Assembly (NCBI GenBank): GCA_019828565.1
Contig: JAHDYR010000025.1
Span: 682,001-746,000 of the forward strand
From: Carpediemonas membranifera
Taxonomy: Eukaryota > Fornicata
Length of the DNA stretch: 64,000 nt
Direction of reading: 5' to 3'
Shown: piece by piece, positions 35,042-43,616 of the stretch
How the letters are laid out: each line of letters opens with the position of its first letter
How positions within the stretch are numbered: the stretch's first letter is position 1
Made by a program: the position numbers and the translations under genes
Notes under the pieces: generated by a model
The model's database searches: none
Seen by the model: the letters and a program-made list of their open reading frames with translations, nothing else
Told to the model about the DNA's origin: nothing

Positions 35042-35812
35042 ATGAACGAGTTTGAGCGCTATGAGCGTCAGGTTCTCGTTCCCCAGATAGGAAAGGATGG
35101 CCAGAAGCTCCTTTCCGAGGCTAAGGTCTTGATCATCGGCGCTGGTGGCCTCGGCACCCCCGTGATTCAGTACCTCGCTGGCATGGGCGTTGGAGCCATT
35201 ACAATCGTCGATCACGATACAGTAAGTATCACAAACCTCCACCGCCAAGTGATCCACGGCGAGTCCTCCGTCGGCGTGAACAAGGCTGAGAACGCCGCTG
35301 CTGTCGTCCGAAACATCAACAGCGACATCACCGTTGCCGTACACACTGGCCCAGTCACACCAGACACAATGGGCTCCCTTGCAGCGGGCCACACGGTCAT
35401 CGTCGACTGCTCCGACAACCTCCCCACCCGCTACCTCGTTGACCGGACCGCCTCGGCCCTTGGCCTGCCCCTCGTGCAGGGGACATGCCTCAGGACCGCG
35501 GGCCAGGTGTCGGTGTTCAACTACCCGCCCGGTGTGGGCCCACGGTACGCAGACGTCTTCCCTCGGCCGCCCCAGCCCGATAAGGTCACCACTGCCTCAG
35601 TCTCGGGCGTGTTCCCCCCTGCTTGCGGCGTTGTGGGCAGCTACATGGCCAGTGAAGTGGTCAAGGTTGTTCTCAAGAGCGAGGGCGTGCTTGCTGGCAG
35701 GATGCTGTCCGTCGACCTGTGGTGGGGCGAGTGCCGGGTCGTGCAGCTCAAGGCACGCGGTCAGGGCGAGGTGGAGGTGGCAGGTGGGTATCCCAACACG
35801 CCATGGGAGTAG
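35042..35812 (+). CDS. ThiF/MoeB/Uba4-like E1 adenylyltransferase, copy 2
   Basis: Same 256-residue protein as copy 1: ATP site GAGGLGTP, DCSDNLPTR motif, no rhodanese domain and no first CxxC zinc pair. Both copies are intact, the only gene of the unit for which this is so. Confidence 0.9.
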   Translation: MNEFERYERQVLVPQIGKDGQKLLSEAKVLIIGAGGLGTPVIQYLAGMGVGAITIVDHDTVSITNLHRQVIHGESSVGVNKAENAAAVVRNINSDITVAVHTGPVTPDTMGSLAAGHTVIVDCSDNLPTRYLVDRTASALGLPLVQGTCLRTAGQVSVFNYPPGVGPRYADVFPRPPQPDKVTTASVSGVFPPACGVVGSYMASEVVKVVLKSEGVLAGRMLSVDLWWGECRVVQLKARGQGEVEVAGGYPNTPWE

Positions 35813-35958
35813 GCCTTGGCCTTGTTGATTTTATGACGTGTGGGGCCGAGGCTCCGCGGGTAATGGTAAATTTAGTCATTAATACTTGAACACTAGCCTA
35901 GCACACCCTGGGGCAAGGGTGGCGGCCATCAGCAAGGGTTGGCCTTATCGCGCGCACG

Positions 35959-37066
35959 ATGAACACCTCGGCGCGGAAGAACTTCTTTCACATCGCAGCG
36001 GGGTATACAGATGATGCAGGCGGTTGCTATCCCACAGTATCATCCATGCGATCCGCATATTGCCATCTCTTCCGTGCTAACCGCAATTACCTCAAACACT
36101 ACAAAATGCGTACTCTCAAAGGCGTGAAGACCATCAACGCCTTCGATACGATCCCAACAGGTACCGGTGCGATCATATCCGACAACACGGGCATCTACTA
36201 CCACCCCATCGGTGCCCCCGACGAGCTCCACCGCTCAACCCTCGTCTCCATCCCCGCCGCAGAGCTCTACGCGGACTGGCCCAACAGGAAGGTGGTCTCC
36301 CTACGCAGTGACCGGCGCGGCCTCCTCTTGGTGGACATGGAGACCGGCGCGGTCACTCAGCACCGCGAGGACACGTCGATACGGTCTCTCCTGTCGTCAG
36401 CGGACGGCCACGGGTACTTCATTGCCAATGGCAAGCTATGCAGACTCGACCCACGAAAGGCGGAGGTCTGCGCGACGTTCACTGTGGAGCAGCGTGCGAA
36501 GGGCACTTTCGGGGCGGCTTCGAGTCGGTCTGCCTTGTCGGCTGCCGTGACGGACAACATCGCGGCTGTTTCGATGAGTGATGACTCGCTATGTCTCTTC
36601 GACCTCCGGAAGTCCGGAGTCCTGACCAGCCTGCCCATGCCGGAACCTTTTTCGCGCACCGCTTTTTCTGGCAACACACTTTTTATGCGTCGGCAAGCGA
36701 TCTGGCACAATCGACTTAGCCCAACCCCGGCCCACGTTCGAGGCCGTCGCAGAGACCCCCGTCATCACCATGGGCGACAACGGCGTCGTCCTCGCCGACC
36801 CATCCCGACCCTGGCGGCCTCCAGTGACTCTATCCCACGGCCCGCAGCCCCTAGCATTGCCCGCCGTTCCCCAGGTCCGGGGTGACCTGGCGCTGCTGCC
36901 CGTGGGCAAGAGTACCGAGGTGTTCACCACTGCGGCCGGGCTAAGGCGGGTTGGGTGTGTCGCTGGCGTTGCTGCGATTGCCGAGGCTGAGAATGGAGTG
37001 CTTACATGCGACCCCCTGGGGCAACTCGGCTTCGGGCGAGTGACTCGTCGCTTTGTCATGCGGTGA
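35959..37066 (+). pseudogene. Propeller-like protein, copy 2 (one-base frameshift)
   Basis: Intact through the site that is broken in copy 1 (five C at 36215-36219), but with five T at 36680-36684 where copy 1 has four (31230-31233). The frame shifts after FSGNTL and the real C-terminal ~100 residues continue in another frame to 37066. Both copies have length 1,108, one more than a multiple of three, from different extra bases. Confidence 0.65.
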
Positions 37067-37210
37067 GCAGGTCGGGCCAGTCAGAGTTCACGACGGCCTG
37101 TCTGACAGCTCTCCAGGGCCGGGTCGAGTCAGTGGTTTTGGTGGCACGCTTTGGGTGGAGATCAACGTGCTGGGTACATCTACACAGTTGCCCAGTTGTG
37201 TATAAAGGAC

Positions 37211-37329
37211 TCACACCACGTGGTTGACATAGACAATCTCGTCGGCCCGAAGCACGAAGAGGAGCTCGTCCATGCTGCTGACATCCATCGCCATGGGCTC
37301 TCCGAACGTCGGCATGTCGACGTTCCTTG
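37211..37329 (-). pseudogene. 3' fragment of an RCC1-family gene, copy 2
   Basis: Tandem-unit repeat of the fragment at 31760-31878, ending in VNHVV and a stop. Confidence 0.75.
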
Positions 37330-37440
37330 CCTCCTCGGTGCAGCACTCCTCTTTTGGAATGTGCAGAATAAGGAATAGCCAAACGACATTTTGTCGTTCG
37401 AAATGATGAAAGATCAAATCGGGAGCTGAATCAAACAGAA

Positions 37441-38430
37441 ATGAAGCACTTATTTATTGCTTTAGCAGTATTCGCGACGTTTACGTCCTCAGCTTGTCTT
37501 GATCTCCCAAATTCATTCGATGCCCGCAAGAAATGGGGCTCCTCCTGTCCTGTGTTGCATGACATCAAAACTCAGGAACACTGCGGATCTTGTGCCTTTC
37601 TTAGCATTGCACAAGTTGTATCCGATCGCCACTGCATCGCCACCGGCAGCTCCATTCCCTTTTCCGCCCAGTGGCTGATGTCCTGCGTGGACTATGAAAA
37701 AGAGCCTGACTGGGTACCTTGCAATGGAATTCCGGGAAACATGGTGTTTGACGCCGTGGTTGAGCACGGGATGGTCCCAGAGACCTGCCTTCCATACAGC
37801 TCGAACGACTGGGTGACTCCCGCCTGCCCCGCGACTTGCAACGACGGTACCGCATTCAACAAGCGCACATACACGATCAAAGAGTACGGCATTATTGACA
37901 GTGCCTCTGATGACATTGTGACTGCCATCCAGGAGGAGATCTTCCTCCGCGGGCCGCTGTTCGTGGCCATAGATGTGTACTCCGACTTCAATGACTATGA
38001 GACTGGCGTATACACCTGCAACCAGCATTCAGACGAGGAACCGGGCGCACACGCCGTTCGAATCGTCGGCTGGGGCGTCGAGGACGGCATCCCATACTGG
38101 CTCTGCACCAACACCTGGGGCCGGGAGTGGGGCAGCGATGGCGCGTTCAAGATCCGCCGTGGCGTGAATGAGTGTGGGATCGAGGGAGGTTTCAGCGCCT
38201 TCCCGATCTTCGACCGCAGTGGCTGGGCTCTGGCGAGGATGTGGGCAGGCAAGCTGGTGTCAGGCGTTTCATTCCTAATCGCTGGCCTTCAGTTCTGCAG
38301 CGATGTTCTCTCGGTGAAGCCGTTGGCTGCGGTGTCCCTCCGTTCCCGTCGCAAGGATTTGTGTGAGAGCAAGGAGAAATCCGAGTACGCTGGTCGCGGG
38401 CATCGAGCTATCGACTTAAAGATGGATTGA
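37441..38430 (+). CDS. Cathepsin-like papain-family (C1A) cysteine protease, intact copy 2
   Basis: 329 residues. A signal peptide (MKHLFIALAVFATFTSSAC) is followed almost at once by the mature start LPNSFDARKKWG, so the usual inhibitory propeptide is missing. The oxyanion Gln and catalytic Cys are in IKTQEHCGSCAFLS, but the Trp normally after CGSC is Ala. The catalytic His is in GAHAVRIVGWG and the Asn in LCTNTWGREWGSDGAF. At least eight further Cys suggest disulfides. The ~75 residues after the protease fold include a hydrophobic segment (KLVSGVSFLIAGLQF) and a basic tail, possibly a membrane anchor. Expected in the endolysosomal or secretory system. Confidence 0.9.
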   Translation: MKHLFIALAVFATFTSSACLDLPNSFDARKKWGSSCPVLHDIKTQEHCGSCAFLSIAQVVSDRHCIATGSSIPFSAQWLMSCVDYEKEPDWVPCNGIPGNMVFDAVVEHGMVPETCLPYSSNDWVTPACPATCNDGTAFNKRTYTIKEYGIIDSASDDIVTAIQEEIFLRGPLFVAIDVYSDFNDYETGVYTCNQHSDEEPGAHAVRIVGWGVEDGIPYWLCTNTWGREWGSDGAFKIRRGVNECGIEGGFSAFPIFDRSGWALARMWAGKLVSGVSFLIAGLQFCSDVLSVKPLAAVSLRSRRKDLCESKEKSEYAGRGHRAIDLKMD

Positions 38431-38928
38431 TTGGCCGACTGCATTTACTGAGTTCAACCGACAACTGCATCATGCCGGGCAGCGAGTGTCAGATCACGAT
38501 CAAAGTGAAGCCCGAGTGGCCGAGACGTTGGCCGCATGCTGGCATGAGTTGTACCGGGAGACCCGGATTGAGATGGGACGCGGAAACAACGATGCGCATG
38601 CACCAGGCCAGGGGAAGACCCACGGGATCCTTTAGGACAGCTGACTCACCGCTTCAATGCTCTCATTGGCACCCCTTTCCCACTCGGTCGACTGCATCTG
38701 AGATTGATCTATTGAAAGTGCCGTCTTCTTCTCCTGGCACCAGCGCAGCCGGGCAGGGTCACTCGCCCTCAGCACCACTGTTCACCCAAGACTCTCTTTC
38801 ACACTCATGCCGAGGCGCCTGTCTCTGGCCGGGGCACAGTTTCCCTGCCAGACATGAGGCCTGGTGCATGGGGTACGGCGGGGTGCGTGTCCGACTGCAG
38901 CCGAGTTGCTTGGCAACGAACGAACGAC
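38431..38928. other. Intergenic region with tandem-unit junction, copy 2
   Basis: Repeat of 32979-33476. The switch from protease flank to RCC1 5' cassette is at ~38819. No gene seen. Confidence 0.6.
38905..38917 (+). promoter_or_regulatory. GTTGC-N3-GCAAC palindrome upstream of RCC1 copy 3
   Basis: Same 13-mer, 11 nt before the ATG at 38929. Confidence 0.4.
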
Positions 38929-40589
38929 ATGAGCAATGAAGGCAAGAAGACGCGAGAGGCGCTGATCACTGCCCATCGGCTCTCAATCACGGCTACGAGC
39001 AGCATCGCAGGCGACATCCCCTCGCTCATGGCCTGCGCGTACCAGCGCCACTTCAACGAGGAGATTCCGCTCAGATCTGGCGTGCTGTCCGCATTAAGGA
39101 CGTTTATCCACAATCATACAACCACAGACGCGCCGCAAGATGGCCACGATCTCGAATCACTCCTCGCCACGCTCTCAGAGATCCCCCCTCTCGAGCCATC
39201 CGCTCAAGCCCTCCTCGACCGCGCCCGCTCGATCCTCACCAGCGGCCCCCTGCTGTCCATGAACGTCGAGCTCGCGGATGGCGAGAGCTCCCGGTCGCGC
39301 TGCACACGCTGAACCAGGGCGCGGTGTGGGCGTGTCTGGTGGGTGGCGGGGCCAACCCCGACCTCGAGGGCAGGGTGCTGAAGAAGGCTCGAGAGGAGCA
39401 GCCAGGTAAGACTAATATGCATGACAAGATCCGCAAGGCTCTCACCCCCGAGGCCAAGTGCCTCTGGTTCCTCTGCCGCAAGTTCTTCTTCTCGCTGAAC
39501 GTCGCCGAGAAGGACGGCGAGAGCTATCAGTGGAATTGGCACGACATATGCCACCACCACCGCATGTACATGGGCCGACTCTTCATGCTCAGTACTGCCA
39601 ACCACACCGCCCTCACCAGGGCCAGGATGCCCAGGGCCCTCGAGGTCGAGAGCAACGTGATCACCCACATCGCCAGGACGCCCAAGGGCATGTGGAGATG
39701 GGGGTATAGCGGAAATGGCCAGCTGGGGTTCAAGTCATCTGAGTTCGTCGACCCGACCCGCCTCACCTTCCCCGCCTGTACCAAGGTCGCCGAGCTCGAG
39801 GCCAGCCTGCCCCCTTGGGAGAAGCATACGATGGTGACTGATGTGTCGATGAAGGGATGGCAGACGTTCATAGTCACCCCGGTCGGCACTGTCATGGCGG
39901 GCGACGAGACACGATGGTATACAGACCTTGTTCAAGAATACGATAACCGCTTCCACCCAGTCGCTGTGCCCGCTGGATTTATCCCAGATCACATCGTGCA
40001 TGAATATGATATTGTCATACTCTCCATGTGCAATCGGTATGTGATCAGTGGCAATAACTGTCATGGCCAGCTGGGACTCGGGCACGAGAATGATATGGCT
40101 GGCTTCGAGGAGCTTCCTTTCAGAGTCGACCGGATCATGCCATCTCATTCCTTCCATGTCTTCCTCAGCAGCCGTCAGCTGCTGTTCGCCGGGCAAGTCC
40201 TCTCTCATATCGTCCAGTCTGGCCTGCTGCCAGGATACAGAGAGGGCGACAGGTGCCTCACAGCCACCCCGCTCCGCTTCCTTGCGAGGGTCAAGGGGTT
40301 CTTTTGTGACCAGTTGACTCTCGTCTGGGTCAATGAGGGCAGCACTCATCTGTGTGATTACGACAAGCAGTGCTCTGTGCCCTTTGAGGCGACAGCACTT
40401 GGCAGAAGAATGTCAGGTGGCCAGTGTGTCCATTCGTTCCGCGACCCCACCGACCAGTGGCTCAAAGTGGGCAGAGTGTCAGATGGGGTGGCTGAGCTGG
40501 TCGCGTGTGTGCCGCCATCTTCTCGAGAAGAGCGTGAGATTACCCCAGTCGACGTCGACCCGTGGACCCCGGCCGAGACGGGCATCTGA
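38929..40589 (+). pseudogene. RCC1-repeat protein, copy 3 (full C-terminus, one-base frameshift)
   Basis: A single missing G near 39283 (GCGAGAGC here, GCGAGGAGC in copies 1-2) breaks the frame at the site next to copy 2's break. Corrected length would be ~553 residues, like the intact 552-residue paralogue at 59726-61384. The C-terminus (RRMSGGQCVHSFRDPTDQWL...) is the long form. Between ~39647 and 39720 a cluster of substitutions changes the blade (ESNVITHIARTPKGMWRWGY) against copies 1-2, while flanking DNA is nearly identical. SNVs near 39204-39225 agree with the paralogue at 59726, suggesting gene conversion. Confidence 0.8.
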
Positions 40590-40691
40590 ATGAGCCTTCA
40601 GACGCTGGAGCGCCTGAAGCGTGGTTGGCATAAAAGAACTCATCAAACCCAGTTTGCTTTATAGCTGACGCGTGCATGCAGGAAGAGTCAC

Positions 40692-42372
40692 TCACACCAC
40701 GTGGTTGACAGGCACAATCTCGTCGGCCCGAAGCACGAAGAGGAGCTCGTCCATGCTGCTGTCATCCATCGCCATGGGCTCTCCGAACGTCGGCATGTCG
40801 ACGTTCCATTCCTCCTTAACGCACCACCAAACTGCTTCGCTGTCTCTGAAGAACCGGTCGCCGTCTTCCTCGCCACGTGCCGCTGCAGTCACCCCCGTGG
40901 CCTCGAAGGGGAGGCTGTATGTGACCGTATCGGGTGCAGGGGGGACGCTGCAGTTGTTGTCGAGGGTCACCTCGGTGCGGCCCTCGTAAACACAGTAGAC
41001 TGCGATGCTCGTGCACCAGAAGCGCTTCACGGTCTCCGGGAACGTCAGCTCGGTCAGCGGCATCACTATCTCCCCGTCTTCCATCCGGTGAAGCCCGTCG
41101 TTGCACTCAAGGTGGAGGAAGTGGCGGAACACGGTGTGTAGCTCCCCGAGCTCGCGGTACTGGGGCACGACCCCCGCGTAACACACCCGGCCGCCGAGCA
41201 CAAAGACGTTGAAGCCCTGCCCCTGGCTGTCTCCGGCAAATCCCTCGAACGGCAGGGGGGAACTTCTTGTAATGCCGGACGGGATCCTGCCGATACCCCA
41301 GCTGCTGGCCAAAGCCGAGCTCCCCGCGCTCGTTGTATCCAGTGATCATATGGGTCGTTTCTGAGGAGAACACATCGACGTAGCGCGTCATGCGGGCTTT
41401 CGTGGGTATGAAGGAGGGTGGCATGTCGTGAGCGGTCAAGAAGAAGGGTTCTCCGGGTAATGTGAAGCACGCGCCAACTGGTGTGCACAAGAGAGCGTGC
41501 TTCCTCACCTGCAGGTCGACCACGATTCGATTCTTGTGCCAGACGGGCAGACTGTCGTAAAAGGACGCGACAGCGCTGTTGCAGTGGCGGAACTCCATCA
41601 GTCTTGGGGCAAGATCCTCATTGCGACCCTCGTCTTCGTTATGGGCGATACTCCAGAGGTAAAGTCCCTTTGATGTGACCAAAACGGGCCAGTCCATCGG
41701 CTTGGCGGACATCTCGACTGCCAAGACGGCCGGGACGCGGACACGGGTGTACTTGAAGTAGCTGTGGGCATACTCGGGCAACTGTACGTGACCTTCTTTG
41801 ACGAAGAGGCGGCCGGAGTACAAGCGCGAGCAGGGCCATTTGGCTGACTGCCAGCCGTCCTTCTCCGACATCTGATGGGCGAAGTAGAACTTCTTGCACA
41901 TGAACCAGAGGTGTCTAGCCTTAGCAGTGTACTGATCTCTCTTTCTGGCGGGGGCCCGATGACGGAGCTTGCTGGGGGTGAAGTCCGGGTCGGCGATGCC
42001 GCACATGAGGATCGCCCACACAGTGCCCTGGAGCAGCGTGTGCAGTGCTACGGGGAGGCCTTGGCCCTCCTTCAGCTCGATATTCATGGAGAGCGCTGCG
42101 CCGTCGGTCAATACTGTGCAAGCTCGGTCAATAGATGCTTGGGCCTCTGGGTTAAAGCCTTTGAGCGCCTCAAGCGTGGCTACAAGATCGCTCTTTGACA
42201 TATCTGTCTCGACTGCCGCAATTTTCTTCGGGAAACGGGCTTTGAACTGTGCTTCATAGGCTGCCGTGAGGAAGCCGGGAATGTTGCCGGGAAGGTCCCG
42301 TGTGACGGTACTAGCAATACTATACAACTCAACAAGTTCATCTTTGCTTATCTCTGGCGCTTTAGCTGTCAT
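40692..42372 (-). pseudogene. Divergent RCC1-family paralogue (one-base frameshift)
   Basis: Convergent with copy 3 (102 bp between stops). The N-terminal domain aligns with the tandem copies (ALSMNIELKEGQGLPVALHTL, KARHLWFMCKKFYFAHQMSEKDG), and RCC1-type blades include MITGYNERGELGFGQQLG. The frame breaks at a six-base homopolymer (41255-41260): one base fewer gives a continuous ~559-residue protein running on through PLPFEGFAGDSQGQGFNVFV to VNHVV. Its tail recurs as fragments at 31760 and 37211. The start is ATG 42372. Confidence 0.75.
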
Positions 42373-43328
42373 TTCCGCGTGGTTTGTGCAAATCTGTGTA
42401 GTCTTCTCACAGGGACGTCAAGTCCCAAAGTCGTCAAAAGTCGACAGGTCAACTCTGGTCAGAGTCGCGGTTGGGGCATTCCAGCTTCATTTAGGCCGTT
42501 TCTCTTTTTCTCAACCCATTTTGTTCAAGCAATGCGCCCGTCAACGCAACGGCATCCGGGGGCGGGTGTGTGTGCTTAGAAGAACGGGCTTTTTGGGCAG
42601 TCGAGTTTGCCCCAGTCGAGACGGATCATGTCTCCTCTCTTGCAGACTCGACCCAGCCCGGAGCTTCCTGACACCACTAAATGGCTTGTGTGACTCGGCT
42701 GCTTCTGTCCGGGAGTCGATGCCCAGCAGTCATATCTTGCTCAAGATATCATGGCATGCCGCGTTGGGAAGACCACTGGCCGCCCTGCTATCGTTGAGTT
42801 GGTTGTTGATACTGTTGGCAGGAGAAGGTGCAACTCCCATCATATGGCTATCACTCTGGCCAAGTGCTCGCAGAAGTACGGTTGCGGGCACTAGCGCAGC
42901 CGGGCAGGGTCACGGAGGAATGGCTGGTTTCAGCCGGCCGCTTGTGATACGACGTAAGTTCTGGTTTTCGTGTACAAGCGTGCCCAATAAATAGAACCCT
43001 GCCTCGCTTAGCCATGCAGTGAATCCAAACGTACAAGGAGTGTCATGCCCGTCTGTCGAGGCTTGAGAGATCAATGCTGACCCGCTTCATCTGGCTGGGT
43101 CGGGACCCCCTCGCCATGCCCGAGGTGACCAGCACGGCCGTCCCAGACGACACCTGCTGGATGGCAGTGCCGGAAATAGAGGTAGACGAGGCGCGCTAGA
43201 GGCATACCGGTGCTGCCTCTTCACTGAAACCACAGCTGTAACAAGCGTCTGCGATCACTCCCAAAAGGGAATTACATAATTACATAAAGGACCTGACACG
43301 GTTTAAAAAACATCTATATACACACCGC
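42373..43328. other. Long intergenic region
   Basis: About 950 bp with no convincing gene. It holds GCGCAGCCGGGCAGGGTCAC near 42895, shared with 33.3 and 38.7 kb, and a ~44-bp segment (42982-43025) matching the reverse complement of 59647-59690. A 42-codon frame from an ATG at ~43074 to 43199 is open but unsupported. The remainder is non-repetitive. Confidence 0.5.
42982..43025 (+). repeat. Dispersed ~44-bp repeat, copy 1
   Basis: CCCAATAAATAGAACC... through TAGCCATGCAGTG matches the reverse complement of 59647-59690 with about five mismatches. Both copies lie near RCC1-family genes. Confidence 0.7.
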
Positions 43329-43574
43329 TCACGTGCTCCAGATCTTGACGCTGCCGTCGCTGCTCGCGGTGTACAGAAGTGTCCGCATCGCGTCGCTGTG
43401 GATCCGAACAGCGTTCACCGCGTCCACGTGCGGCGACGAGTCGAGCGTGCTGATCGAGTTCTGCTCGCCCTCGAGGTTGAGCACGCGGATCTCGTTGGCG
43501 TTAGTGCCGACGACGACAGTCCGCTCAGAGAAGTCGGAGACGCCTCGGACCCAACCCACAGCATCGGAGGACAT
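43329..43574 (-). CDS. Small WD40-blade ORF after the ASCC3-like helicase
   Basis: 81 residues from the ATG at 43574 with a recognisable WD-type end (VDAVNAVRIHSDAMRTLLYTASSDGSVKIWS) and a weaker preceding blade. It lies 42 bp beyond the helicase stop, in the same frame, and the codons between stop and ATG are open. It may be a gene relic, a missed exon product, or a small protein. One or two blades cannot close a propeller, so a relic is most likely. Confidence 0.4.
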   Translation of the reverse strand: MSSDAVGWVRGVSDFSERTVVVGTNANEIRVLNLEGEQNSISTLDSSPHVDAVNAVRIHSDAMRTLLYTASSDGSVKIWST

Positions 43575-43616
43575 CCTCGATCCCCGCGAGACTGAGCCAA
43601 CACCCCAATCCTTTAC

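Larger units (their letters stand above)
33367..38818 (+). repeat. Tandem duplication unit 2 (5.45 kb)
   Basis: This unit repeats unit 1 (28.0-33.4 kb with its 5' cassette at ~18918-18982 before transposon insertion). A partial third unit runs from 38819 to ~40405. Units 1 and 2 differ mostly in single-base homopolymer lengths. The junction sits between protease downstream DNA and the RCC1 5' cassette; the other breakpoint lies near the 3' end of the RCC1 gene, where units 1-2 change sequence from unit 3 right after GCACTTGGCAG. Confidence 0.93.

Noticed and set aside
27990-42372. A CRISPR-like or satellite array explaining the repeats
   Set aside because: Units are 5.45-kb gene-containing segmental duplications, not short spaced repeats.
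42266-42994. A 242-codon plus-strand frame upstream of the divergent RCC1 paralogue
   Set aside because: It overlaps the paralogue's start, shows no domain, and its second half is repeat-derived intergenic DNA.
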